Assembly: GCA_035532215.1 (NCBI GenBank)
Contig: DATKRK010000424.1
Span: 1 to 19,109 of the forward strand
Origin: JAICIG01 sp035532215
GTDB lineage: Bacteria > Planctomycetota > Planctomycetia > Pirellulales > JAICIG01
DNA length: 19,109 nt
Reading direction: 5' to 3'
In this document: positions 6,902-14,884 of the stretch, piece after piece
Layout: the number at the start of each line of letters is the position of its first letter
How positions within the stretch are numbered: position 1 is the stretch's first letter
Made by a program: the position numbers and the translations under genes
Notes under the pieces: model-generated
Databases searched by the model: none
What the model was told of the DNA's origin: nothing
What the model saw: only the letters and a program-made list of their open reading frames with translations

Positions 6902-7105
6902 GGCCGCTTCCAAGCTGCCGCCCGGAGAATTGGCTTGAAAATGGGCTTGTTGCTACGGCCTGTTCATCCAGGCGGGCTGGGCGCAGCAACTGGCTGTGGC
7001 GCAGGCGCTTAAGGCGTACCTTCAAAGCGTTGCGTCGGGGCGCCGCTCGATGCGTCTGGCGGCTGCTGGGCCTTGTTGGACGCATGGGCCTCGGCGAGTT
7101 GGCTT

Positions 7106-7336
7106 GTGGATACTCCGCCCGAACGACCTTCGCCGACCGCTGAAGCGATGGAGTGGGTGTCCAGGATTTTGGCGGTCGCGGCGGTGATGGTCTTGCCTGG
7201 CTTGGCCGGCGGGTGGCTTGACAAGCGTTGGGGGACCGGGTTTTTGGGGCTGGCGGGGTTTGCGGTTGGCGTGGTCTCCGGAATCGCCTATTTGCTGGCG
7301 ATCACCAGGCAGCCGCCGACGCAATCAAAGAAATAG
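7106..7336 (+). CDS. AtpZ/AtpI-like small membrane protein
   Basis: This first gene of the operon gives a 76-residue protein with two predicted membrane helices (about 18-37 and 44-66) separated by a short GGWLDKRWGT turn. That layout is typical of the small AtpZ/AtpI-family proteins encoded at the head of F-type ATPase operons, which assist c-ring assembly or Mg/Ca handling. Several starts are possible: TTG 7073, GTG 7106 and ATG 7148, none with a strong ribosome-binding site. GTG 7106 was chosen because it keeps the hydrophilic N-terminus seen in such proteins without the low-quality upstream extension. The identity is well supported by context; the exact start is not. Confidence 0.7.
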   Translation: MDTPPERPSPTAEAMEWVSRILAVAAVMVLPGLAGGWLDKRWGTGFLGLAGFAVGVVSGIAYLLAITRQPPTQSKK

Positions 7337-7359
7337 ATCGAAAACCAGGTCTGGCAACG

Positions 7360-7809
7360 GTGAGCGAGTCTTCCGCAACTCATGTCGCGCGACGGTCTTC
7401 GCCGAGCTTGGCGACGGCCTGTTTGCTGCTGACGGCGGCCGCCGTTCTGGCGGGCGTCGCGGCGGGCTGGTTTGCCTATGTTCGCCAAGGCTCGGCGGGG
7501 GTTGTAGCGGTTGCCGTGGCCGACGCGACTTGTTGGCTGGCTGCGATGGCGGCGCTCGTGTTGGCCGGCAGCTTGCGAAACACGCCGCACGCTGTCGGCG
7601 GAATTCTCGGCGGCACGCTCGTGCGGATGCTGGCGCCTTTGGCGGTCGGGTTGGGCTGCCGCCTGGCCGCGCCTGAATTGTTTCGGGTCGGCTTGCTCGG
7701 TTGGATGGTGATTTTCTTTCTGCTGGCGCTGGCGGTCGAAACGCTGCTCTTGGTCGGCGTCGTTCGGTCGTCGCGAGCCGCTCTAGGCGCGGCCTGGAAA
7801 GGGAGATAG
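7360..7809 (+). CDS. unrecognised four-helix membrane protein in the atp operon
   Basis: The GTG start gives a 149-residue protein, with an alternative longer frame upstream that overlaps the previous gene. Four hydrophobic segments are visible at about 18-40, 46-69, 79-99 and 110-134. Arg89 lies in the third (GGTLVRMLAPLAVGL) and Glu127 in the fourth (FFLLALAVETLLLVGV). It stands where AtpI is found in many operons and has the same topology, but the sequence is not clearly AtpI or the AtpR of N-type ATPases. A role in assembling or stabilising the c-ring is inferred from position and buried charged residues. The gene starts 23 bases after the preceding stop and ends 3 bases before atpB. Confidence 0.65.
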   Translation: MSESSATHVARRSSPSLATACLLLTAAAVLAGVAAGWFAYVRQGSAGVVAVAVADATCWLAAMAALVLAGSLRNTPHAVGGILGGTLVRMLAPLAVGLGCRLAAPELFRVGLLGWMVIFFLLALAVETLLLVGVVRSSRAALGAAWKGR

Positions 7810-7812
7810 CGC

Positions 7813-8760
7813 ATGGCCGATCCAATCTTACACATCAAAGACAGTTACTTCTTCGAAGTGCCGAAATTCATGTGGAGGCGCCACTTCGAGGGCCGCGAGC
7901 AAGTGCAGGAGCACTTCTCGTTCATTCCGCACTTGGTGAGCGACCATCCGCGCGCGACGGTGGCCGATTTCAATCGCGCATTGTCGGGGAAAATCGTCAT
8001 CCCGCAGCCATTCGCGACACTAAAGAACCTGCACGATAAGGAATCGGGGTTCGGAATCTCCAAGTTCATGGTCTTGGAGGTGCTTGCCGGCGTCATTTTG
8101 GTGTTCGCCTTTTCCCGCATCGGCAGTCGTATGTCCACGAGCCTCGTACCTCGCGGCAAGTTGTGGAACTTGCTTGAGGCGATGGTAGTCTTCGTGCGAG
8201 ATCAGATTGGCAAACCGGCAATGGGCGAGCATGAAGCGGAGCGATTTGCCCCTCTCCTCTGGACGATGTTCTTTTTCATCTTGACATGCAACTTGTTCGG
8301 GATGCTGCCATGGATGGGCGCGCCTACCGGCTCCTTTGGCGTCACGCTTGCACTGGCATGCGTCACCTTTGCTACGACTTTGACTGCCGGCATCAAGCAA
8401 TTCGGCATTCTCGGCTTCTGGAAGAACCAAGTGCCGCACATGGACTTGCCGCTCGTTCTGTCTCCACTGAAGTTGATGATCTTCTTGATCGAAGTCGCCA
8501 GTCTTTGCATCAAGCACCTCATCCTCAGCGTGCGTCTGCTGGCAAACATGTTCGCCGGACACGTCGTGCTCTTGGGTATTATTGGACTCATCGCGCTGGC
8601 AGCTCATCAAAGCTGGGGGCATTGGCTCCTTGTGACGTTCATCAGCGTGATAAGCGCGACGTTGTTTAGCATCCTGGAGCTGTTTGTCGCCTTTCTGCAG
8701 GCGTATGTGTTCGCATTTTTGTCGGCGCTGTTTATTGGCGCTGCGGTTCACCACCACTAG
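7813..8760 (+). CDS. atpB: F0F1 ATP synthase subunit a
   Basis: The 315-residue membrane protein forms the proton half-channels of the F0 motor. The C-terminal part has the family signature KHLILSVRLLANMFAGH, where Arg241 corresponds to the essential arginine facing the c-ring, followed by ILELFVAFLQAYVFAFLSAL near 287-306. Several membrane helices are evident from about residue 84 onward. The first 80 residues are a long hydrophilic N-terminal region (FMWRRHFEGREQVQEHFSF). A GGGAG ribosome-binding site ends 8 bases before the ATG, and the stop of the preceding gene is 3 bases away. Codon choice is visibly richer in A/T third positions than in atpF-atpD. Confidence 0.96.
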   Translation: MADPILHIKDSYFFEVPKFMWRRHFEGREQVQEHFSFIPHLVSDHPRATVADFNRALSGKIVIPQPFATLKNLHDKESGFGISKFMVLEVLAGVILVFAFSRIGSRMSTSLVPRGKLWNLLEAMVVFVRDQIGKPAMGEHEAERFAPLLWTMFFFILTCNLFGMLPWMGAPTGSFGVTLALACVTFATTLTAGIKQFGILGFWKNQVPHMDLPLVLSPLKLMIFLIEVASLCIKHLILSVRLLANMFAGHVVLLGIIGLIALAAHQSWGHWLLVTFISVISATLFSILELFVAFLQAYVFAFLSALFIGAAVHHH

Positions 8761-8831
8761 TGCCGCGGCCTCGATTGCTTACCCTACCCTGTTCTTGAAA
8801 CACGATCTAACTAAACCAAAGGAGAATAATT

Positions 8832-9167
8832 GTGACGAAGTTGGCTAGAGTTTTGGCCTTAGTGTCGGTGATTGCACTGCTCGTGGTGACGCCCGCCATG
8901 GCGCAGGAGGGCGCAGGAGGCGGCGCCGGAGGCGGCCCCGCCGCCGGTAAGCCTTGGACGCTGATCAATCTGACGGCAGCCCTCGGTTGTGGTTTGGTCG
9001 TGATTGGCGCGGGGTACGGCATCGGTCGTCTAGCGGCTTCGGCGGTCGAGAGCATGGCCAGGCAGCCCGAGGTCGCTGGAAATATCCAGACGGCCATGAT
9101 TATTGCGGCCGCTCTGATTGAGGGCTTCACCTTTTTCGCATTGTTTATCTGCTGGCAGCAGGTCTAA
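8832..9167 (+). CDS. atpE: F0F1 ATP synthase subunit c
   Basis: This 111-residue proteolipid forms the rotor ring of F0. The GTG start follows AGGAGA (8820-8825). Residues 1-24 look like a signal peptide ending AMA, followed by a Gly/Ala-rich stretch (26-39) before the mature hairpin. Helix one is glycine-rich (LGCGLVVIGAGYGIGRL), the polar loop reads ARQPE (76-80), and helix two carries the ion-binding Glu97 in AAALIEGFTFF. The residues after the glutamate (GF) are not the Ser/Thr pair seen in sodium-binding rings, which favours proton coupling. The protein is longer than the usual ~80 residues because of the leader. It lies 71 bases after atpB. Confidence 0.95.
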   Translation: MTKLARVLALVSVIALLVVTPAMAQEGAGGGAGGGPAAGKPWTLINLTAALGCGLVVIGAGYGIGRLAASAVESMARQPEVAGNIQTAMIIAAALIEGFTFFALFICWQQV

Positions 9168-9212
9168 CCTGATATGGCGTGCTGTAAACGTCGGTCGCCG
9201 AGGCGATGTCGC

Positions 9213-9887
9213 ATGAAATCCCATCTGTTCCGTGTGTGTGTAGCGATCGTTTTCGTTGCTTTCTGTGGTACGCGCGCCCCTGGTTTTCAGGGCGAATCGG
9301 GCGCCGGTGCCATGAAGCACGAGCCAACCGATGCGGCCCATGACGAGCACCTAGAGCATATCGGAGTGGAAGGCGCAAACGACAAAGCGGACGAGATCAA
9401 GGGTGACCTGGCGATCTTTACCTTCGTGGTGTTTCTCCTGCTGCTGGGAATCCTCTGGAAATTCGCCTGGGGGCCGATCTCAACGGGCCTGGAAAGACGC
9501 GAGCACCGCATCGCCGAGCAGATCGCGGCCGCCGAACGCAGCCACCAGGAAGCCAAGGCGATGCTGGCCGAGTACGAACGCAAGCTGGCCGCGGCGCACG
9601 ACGAAGTGCGGGCGATTCTGGACGAAGCCCGGCGCGACGCCGAGCACACGCACCGGGAAATCCTCGAAAAGGCAAAGGCCGAAGCCGCCGCCGAGGCCGC
9701 TCGCGCCAAGCACGACGTCGAAACGGCCCGCGACCAGGCGCTCAAGGAGTTGGTCGAAACCAGCGCCAACCTGGCCGTCGATCTGGCCGGCCAGATTCTC
9801 AAGGCCAGGCTCAGCCCGGCCGACCATTCGCAACTGATCGCCGACGCGCTCGCCAAGTTCCAGCCTCAGCACGTAAGCAGCAACTGA
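9213..9887 (+). CDS. atpF: F0F1 ATP synthase subunit b
   Basis: This subunit forms the peripheral stalk that holds the F1 head against rotation. ATG 9213 was chosen over ATG 9174 because GAGG lies 9 bases upstream and because translation then opens with a hydrophobic leader (MKSHLFRVCVAIVFVAF). The 224-residue product has that signal-like leader, a hydrophilic segment, one membrane helix near 66-84 (DLAIFTFVVFLLLLGILWKF), then a long charged helix (90-224) rich in Ala/Glu/Arg/Lys suited to a coiled coil. The region RREHRIAEQIAAAERSHQEA is typical of b subunits. The leader before the membrane helix makes it longer than the classical ~156 residues. Confidence 0.93.
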   Translation: MKSHLFRVCVAIVFVAFCGTRAPGFQGESGAGAMKHEPTDAAHDEHLEHIGVEGANDKADEIKGDLAIFTFVVFLLLLGILWKFAWGPISTGLERREHRIAEQIAAAERSHQEAKAMLAEYERKLAAAHDEVRAILDEARRDAEHTHREILEKAKAEAAAEAARAKHDVETARDQALKELVETSANLAVDLAGQILKARLSPADHSQLIADALAKFQPQHVSSN

Positions 9888-9897
9888 TCGCCCAGCC

Positions 9898-10551
9898 ATG
9901 CCTGATTTCGACGAAGAACAGTTCTCGGCGGCCATTCAAGGCGCCGAAATCGACCCTGCCGCGCACCAAATCTCGACGGTGTACGCGCGGGCCCTGTTGG
10001 CGGCGACCGAAAAGGCGGGCCAGTCGGAGGAGGTGCTCGACGAGTTCCGCGCCGTGCTCCGCGACGTGCTTAGCCGCTATCCTCACATCGACGACATCCT
10101 GGCCTCGGGCATGATCTCCAGCGAGGAAAAGGCGGCGATGGTCGACCGCGCCTTCGCGGGCCGGGTTTCGCCCATCTTTTCGAACTTTCTCAAGGTTGTG
10201 ACCGGGCACGGCCGCGGTCGCTATCTCAAAGCGATCTATTTCGCTTTTAGCGATCTCCTCGACCAGCTTCGGGGCCGCATCCGCGTCCAGGTGACGACCG
10301 CCGCGCCGCTGAGCGACGACCAGGCCCAACACATCGCCGGCCAGTTGCGCGGCGTCTTGTCGGCCGAGCCCAAATTGCAGCGGAAGGTCGATCCCGGCCT
10401 GGTGGCCGGCGTCGTGTTTCGCATCGGCGACACCGTCTACGACGGATCGGTCTCCACGCAGTTGGAGCGGATCCGATCTCAAATGATCCATAGGAGCGTC
10501 CATGAAATTCAACGCCGACGAGATCGCTTCGGTACTCCAGCAGGAAATTGA
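9898..10551 (+). CDS. atpH: F0F1 ATP synthase subunit delta
   Basis: The 217-residue delta (OSCP) subunit links the peripheral stalk to the top of the alpha/beta head. The N-terminal helical domain contains YARALLAATEKAGQSEEVLDE, and the C-terminal domain has the family pattern KLQRKVDPGLVAGVVFRIGD, then TVYDGSVSTQLERIRSQM. The gene begins 10 bases after atpF with no obvious ribosome-binding site, consistent with translational coupling. Its last 50 bases overlap the start of atpA in another frame, adding a basic C-terminal tail (VHEIQRRRDRFGTPAGN) beyond the usual family end. Confidence 0.93.
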   Translation: MPDFDEEQFSAAIQGAEIDPAAHQISTVYARALLAATEKAGQSEEVLDEFRAVLRDVLSRYPHIDDILASGMISSEEKAAMVDRAFAGRVSPIFSNFLKVVTGHGRGRYLKAIYFAFSDLLDQLRGRIRVQVTTAAPLSDDQAQHIAGQLRGVLSAEPKLQRKVDPGLVAGVVFRIGDTVYDGSVSTQLERIRSQMIHRSVHEIQRRRDRFGTPAGN

Positions 10552-12037
10552 GCAATACGACTCGAAGATCGACGTGCGCGAAGTCGGGCGCGTCTTGGAA
10601 GTCGGCGACGGCATTGCGCGCGTCTACGGTCTGTCGGGCGTGATGGCCGGCGAAATGGTCCGTTTCGCCAACGGCGTGACCGGGTTGGCCTTCAACCTCG
10701 AAGAGCACTCGGTCGGAGTGATCATTCTCGGCGACTATCTGGCGATCAACGAGGGCGAAGAAGTCCGCAGCACCGGCGAACTGCTGAGCGTGCCCGTGGG
10801 CGACGCCGTGATCGGCCGCGTCGTCGATCCGCTGGGCAATCCGCTCGACGGCAAGGGCCCGATCGTGACCAGCGAGCGCCGCCCGGTCGAAACGATGGCG
10901 CCCGGCGTGGCCGAACGCCAGCCGGTCCGCGAGCCGATGCAAACCGGCATCAAGGCCATCGACGCCATGACGCCGATCGGCCGCGGCCAGCGCGAGTTGA
11001 TCATCGGCGACCGCAAGACCGGCAAGACGGCGATCGGCATCGACGCGATCATCAACCAGAAGAATTCCGGCGTGAAGTGCTTCTACGTGGCCATCGGACA
11101 GAAGGAATCGACCGTGGCCACCGTGGTCGAGGCCTTGCGCAACCACGGGGCCATGGACTACACGACCGTGATCATGGCCGGGGCCAGCGATCCGGCGCCG
11201 CTGCAATACGTGGCGCCCTACGCCGGCACCGCGATGGCCGAATTCTTCATGTACAAGGGCGAGCACGCCTTGATCGTCTACGACGACTTGTCGAAGCAGG
11301 CCGTGGCCTATCGCCAGCTTTCGCTCTTGATGCGTCGCCCGCCGGGCCGCGAGGCGTATCCCGGCGACGTGTTTTATTGCCATAGCCGGTTGCTCGAACG
11401 ATCGGCCAAGCTCAGCGACGCGCTGGGCGGCGGCTCGCTGACCTCGCTGCCGATCATCGAGACGCTGGAAGGCGAAGTCTCGGCGTACATTCCGACGAAC
11501 GTGATTTCGATCACCGACGGGCAGATTTATTTGCAGCCCGACTTATTCTTCGCCGGCCAACGACCGGCCATGAACGCCGGCATTTCGGTCTCGCGCGTGG
11601 GCGGCGCCGCCCAGATTCCGGCGATGAAAAAGGTCGCCGGCGGGTTGCGGCTGGACTTGGCCGCTTTTCGCGAATTGGAGGCCTTCGCCCAGTTGGGCAC
11701 CGACCTCGACGCAGAAACACAGTCGCGGCTCGATCGCGGTTACCGCATGATCGAGTTGCTCAAACAGGGCCAGTACCAGCCAATGGACGTGACCGACGAA
11801 GTGCTCAGCATCTATGCCGGCACCCGCGGCCATCTCGACAAGATTCCGCGCGAGCGAGTCGCCGAATGGGAAAAGGATTTCTTGACCTTCATCCACGAGC
11901 AGAAGTCGGAAATTCGCAGCAAGATCGAAACGACCAAGAAGCTCGACGACGACACGGCGGCGGCCTTGGAAGCGGCCATCGCCGAGTTCCAAAAACAATT
12001 TGCAGGCAAGAAAGAGGCGGCGACCGCGAAGGTCTAA
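10502..12037 (+). CDS. atpA: F0F1 ATP synthase subunit alpha
   Basis: The 511-residue subunit makes up the regulatory, non-catalytic nucleotide sites of the F1 hexamer. The P-loop GDRKTGKT occupies residues 169-176, and the family phrases TGIKAIDAMTPIGRGQRELI, YVAIGQKESTVA and GISVSRVGGAAQIPAMKKVA (with the arginine finger) are present. Length is normal for alpha. AGGAGC (10494-10499) lies just before the ATG at 10502, inside the coding region of atpH. The gene is followed after 2 bases by atpG. Codons end strongly in G or C, as in the rest of the operon's second half. Confidence 0.98.
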   Translation: MKFNADEIASVLQQEIEQYDSKIDVREVGRVLEVGDGIARVYGLSGVMAGEMVRFANGVTGLAFNLEEHSVGVIILGDYLAINEGEEVRSTGELLSVPVGDAVIGRVVDPLGNPLDGKGPIVTSERRPVETMAPGVAERQPVREPMQTGIKAIDAMTPIGRGQRELIIGDRKTGKTAIGIDAIINQKNSGVKCFYVAIGQKESTVATVVEALRNHGAMDYTTVIMAGASDPAPLQYVAPYAGTAMAEFFMYKGEHALIVYDDLSKQAVAYRQLSLLMRRPPGREAYPGDVFYCHSRLLERSAKLSDALGGGSLTSLPIIETLEGEVSAYIPTNVISITDGQIYLQPDLFFAGQRPAMNAGISVSRVGGAAQIPAMKKVAGGLRLDLAAFRELEAFAQLGTDLDAETQSRLDRGYRMIELLKQGQYQPMDVTDEVLSIYAGTRGHLDKIPRERVAEWEKDFLTFIHEQKSEIRSKIETTKKLDDDTAAALEAAIAEFQKQFAGKKEAATAKV

Positions 12038-12039
12038 TC

Positions 12040-12930
12040 ATGGCTAAAGCCCGCGCTCTCGATAAACGCCGCAAGTCGATCAAAAATATCCGCAAGATCA
12101 CGCGGACGATGGAATTGATCGCCACCGCCCGCTTCAAAAAAGCGATGGACCGGGCCAGCGCGGCCACGGCCTACACCAAGCGCATCACGGCGCTGGTGGC
12201 CGATTTGGCCCACGCCGGCTTGGAAGTCAGTCATCCGTTGCTCGAAGGGCGCAGCGAGACCAAGCACGCCACGCTGTTGGTGCTGACCGGAAACCGCGGC
12301 TTGTGCGGCGGCTACAACTCGAACGTGCAGCGCGCCGGACTGGCCCGCTACAAGGAACTGCAGCAGGCCGAGCCGCGAGTCACGCTGGAGGTCTCCGGCA
12401 AACGCGGCATTTCGGCCTTCCGTTTTCGAGAGATCACGCCCGAGGTCGCGTACACGCACTTCGAAGACAAACCGTCGTACGAAGAAGTCGAGTTGCTGGC
12501 CAATCGCTATCTCGACGACTACGCCACCGGCAAGCTCGACCGACTGGACGTGGCCTACACTCGCTTCGAAGGGATCGCCCGGCAGATCGCCACGGTCGAG
12601 ACGCTGCTGCCGTTGGGCGCGCTGACCGGCGCCGAAGCGACCGAACATGAGCCCGGCCAGACCGGGCAATCGCAATACGAATTCCTGCCGTCGGCCGAGA
12701 GCATTTTGGAAGAGGTGGTGCCGACCAGTTTCCGGATCAAACTGTTCAAGTGCTTTCTGGACGCGGCCGTCAGCGAGCAGATCGCCCGCATGGTGGCCAT
12801 GAAGGCGGCCACCGAGAATGCGGACAAAATCATCAAGCAGTTGTCGATGACCTACAATCGCGCCCGGCAGAGCCAGATCACCGGCGAAATCATGGAAGTG
12901 CTCGGCGGCGTCGAGGCGCTGAAGGGTTGA
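12040..12930 (+). CDS. atpG: F0F1 ATP synthase subunit gamma
   Basis: The 296-residue gamma subunit is the central rotor shaft. The N-terminal helix (LDKRRKSIKNIRKITRTMEL, IATARFKKAM) and the C-terminal helix (SEQIARMVAMKAATENADKI, MTYNRARQSQITGEIMEVLG) are the two highly conserved strands of the coiled coil that enters the alpha/beta head. The Rossmann-like middle domain includes LLVLTGNRGLCGGYNSNV. The ATG lies 2 bases after the atpA stop, so translation is probably coupled. The gene is followed by an inserted palindromic element rather than directly by atpD. Confidence 0.96.
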   Translation: MAKARALDKRRKSIKNIRKITRTMELIATARFKKAMDRASAATAYTKRITALVADLAHAGLEVSHPLLEGRSETKHATLLVLTGNRGLCGGYNSNVQRAGLARYKELQQAEPRVTLEVSGKRGISAFRFREITPEVAYTHFEDKPSYEEVELLANRYLDDYATGKLDRLDVAYTRFEGIARQIATVETLLPLGALTGAEATEHEPGQTGQSQYEFLPSAESILEEVVPTSFRIKLFKCFLDAAVSEQIARMVAMKAATENADKIIKQLSMTYNRARQSQITGEIMEVLGGVEALKG

Positions 12931-12976
12931 TCTTCTGCGATAGAACAGGTGGCTGAGACCGCCAGAAGAAGAAACG

Positions 12977-13305
12977 CTTTTTAAAAGGGGATGTGGGGAT
13001 GCAGAGGAGATGAGGGGATAGGAACCAGAGAGTTTTCCGACGATGGAACCAGCGCCGCTAGCGATAGCCGAGCGTTGGGGACTTACGGGTTCCTCTTCTC
13101 TGTTCTCGAAAGATTTTCGAATTCGCAACGAGTCGAAGCTGCTTTCACGAACCGGAACAGAGAAGAGGAACCCGTAGCCCTTGCGGTTGTGGGAAGAAAC
13201 AGATCTGTCGATCGCTTTTAGCCTGAACGCCACGCAGTTTGATCTACCCTCTGAATTCTTATCCCCTTATCTCCTCCCCATCCCCACATCCCCTTTAAAA
13301 AAAGC
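12977..13305. mobile_element. nested inverted-repeat element between atpG and atpD
   Basis: Outer arms of about 46 bases (12977-13022 and 13259-13304) are near-complementary, built on aaaggggatgtggggatg followed by gaggagat. Inner arms of 21 bases (13085-13105 and 13155-13175, acgggttcctcttctctgttc) are perfectly complementary. Between the inner arms is another small hairpin (cgaaa-gat-tttcg). No coding sequence is seen. A related half-arm occurs at 2495-2524, so this belongs to a dispersed family. The whole gap between atpG and atpD is 413 bases, unusually large for this gene pair. It looks like a MITE-like insertion that would fold strongly in the operon transcript. Confidence 0.75.
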
Positions 13306-13343
13306 CGCAAGCAAACCACGAGTTTTTCAAGCAAAGCATCATC

Positions 13344-14804
13344 ATGGTAACGACCAGCCCACACGCAATCGGCGGCAAGAATATCGGCCGCGTCACGCAG
13401 ATCATCGGCTCGACGTTCGACGTCGAGTTTCCTCCGCACAGCCTCCCGGCGATTTACAACGCGGTCAAGATTTCGTCGGAGCACAAGGGCATCAAGCTGA
13501 ATCTGGTCGGCGAGGTGCAGCAGCACCTGGGCGGCGGCCGCGTGCGCTGCGTCGCCTTGGGCGGCACCGACGGCATGATCCGCGGCCAGGAGTGCGTCGA
13601 CACGGGCAGCCCCGTGAAGGTGCCTGTGGGCAAGGCCACGCTGGGCCGCGTATTCAACCTGATCGGCGAGCCGGTCGACGGCCGCGGCCCCGTGGCGGCC
13701 GACGAATATTGGAGCATCCACCGCGACGCCCCGCCCATCACCGACCTGTCGACCAAGACCGAGTTGTTCGAGACGGGCATCAAGGTGATCGACCTGTTGG
13801 CGCCGTTCGTCCGCGGCGGCAAGGCGGGCTTGTTCGGCGGGGCAGGGCTGGGCAAGACGGTGATCCTCACCGAACTGATCGCCCGCATCGCCAGCGCCCA
13901 CGGCGGTTACTCGGTGTTCGCGGGCGTCGGCGAGCGGACCCGCGAAGGGACCGACCTGTGGCTGGAAATGCAGGAAGCCAAGATCGGCGACACGGGCCGC
14001 AGCGTGATCGAGCAAACCTGCATGGTCTTCGGCCAGATGAACGAACCGCCCGGCGCCCGTTTGCGCGTAGCGTTGTCGGCGTTGACGATGGCCGAATACT
14101 TCCGCGACACCACTGGGGCCGACACGCTGTTGTTCATCGACAACATCTTCCGCTTCTCGCAAGCCGGCTCGGAAGTGTCCGCGTTGTTGGGCCGCATGCC
14201 TTCGGCCGTGGGTTATCAGCCGACGTTGGCCACGGAAATGGGCGCCTTGCAGGAGCGGATCGCGTCGACCTCCAAGGGCGCCATCACCTCGGTGCAGGCC
14301 GTGTACGTGCCCGCCGACGACCCGACCGACCCCGCGCCGGCCACGGCGTTCGGCAACCTCGACGCGTTCTTGTACCTCGAGCGCTCGATCAGTGAAAAGG
14401 GCATTTACCCGGCGGTCGATCCTTTGGCTTCGTCGAGCCGCATTCTCGACCCGCAGTACGTCGGCGAGCGGCACTATGCCATCGCCCGCCGCGTGCAGCG
14501 CACGCTGCAGCGTTACCGCGAGTTGCAAGATATCATCGCCATCTTGGGCGTCGACGAACTCAGCGAACAAGACAAGCTCGTCGTGCACCGCGCTCGCCGC
14601 ATGGAACGCTTCTTGTCGCAGCCGTTCCTCGTGGCCGAGGTCTTCACCGGCAAGCCCGGCGAAATTACGAGCCTGAGCGACACGATCCGCAGCTTCGAGG
14701 AAATTGCCGACGGCAAGTGGGATCACCTGCCCGAGAGCGCCTTCATGTACGTCGGCCCGATCGAGCAGGCCGAAGAGCAAGCCAAGAAGCAGCAGCAGAA
14801 GTAG
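13344..14804 (+). CDS. atpD: F0F1 ATP synthase subunit beta
   Basis: The 486-residue catalytic subunit carries the P-loop GGAGLGKT (165-172; the usual form is GGAGVGKT). It also has the catalytic glutamate in GVGERTREG (Glu197), Walker B LLFIDNIFRFSQAGSEVSAL (262-281), and a DELSEED-type motif present as DELSEQD (404-410). The segment FGNLDAFLYLERSISEKGIY replaces the more common FAHLDATTVLSR form. The ATG has no recognisable ribosome-binding site; the bases before it (caagcaaagcatcatc) follow directly on the inserted palindromic element. All catalytic features are intact, so the enzyme should be active. Confidence 0.97.
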   Translation: MVTTSPHAIGGKNIGRVTQIIGSTFDVEFPPHSLPAIYNAVKISSEHKGIKLNLVGEVQQHLGGGRVRCVALGGTDGMIRGQECVDTGSPVKVPVGKATLGRVFNLIGEPVDGRGPVAADEYWSIHRDAPPITDLSTKTELFETGIKVIDLLAPFVRGGKAGLFGGAGLGKTVILTELIARIASAHGGYSVFAGVGERTREGTDLWLEMQEAKIGDTGRSVIEQTCMVFGQMNEPPGARLRVALSALTMAEYFRDTTGADTLLFIDNIFRFSQAGSEVSALLGRMPSAVGYQPTLATEMGALQERIASTSKGAITSVQAVYVPADDPTDPAPATAFGNLDAFLYLERSISEKGIYPAVDPLASSSRILDPQYVGERHYAIARRVQRTLQRYRELQDIIAILGVDELSEQDKLVVHRARRMERFLSQPFLVAEVFTGKPGEITSLSDTIRSFEEIADGKWDHLPESAFMYVGPIEQAEEQAKKQQQK

Positions 14805-14848
14805 GCGGCAGGCAGTAGGTAGCATGTAGGGGGAACACGCGCGCCCCG

Positions 14849-14880
14849 AATCGAAAATCCAAAATCGAAAATCCAAAATC
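14849..14880. repeat. heptamer tract directly before atpC
   Basis: The pattern aatcgaaaatccaaaatc is repeated almost twice and ends four bases before the atpC ATG. The same family occurs at 3711-3737 (inverted) and 3947-3973 around the nested palindrome near the UVR-protein gene. It occupies the place where a ribosome-binding site would be expected. Confidence 0.75.
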
Positions 14881-14884
14881 CCGC

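Noticed and set aside
8832..9167. Sodium-coupled (N-type) ATP synthase
   Set aside because: The c-subunit glutamate is followed by Gly-Phe rather than the Ser/Thr pair of sodium-binding rings, and the operon order is that of ordinary F-type enzymes.
10247..11383. Minus-strand open frame of 378 residues opposite atpA/atpH
   Set aside because: It is antisense to conserved ATP synthase genes and its translation is a His/Asp/Val/Gly-rich shadow.
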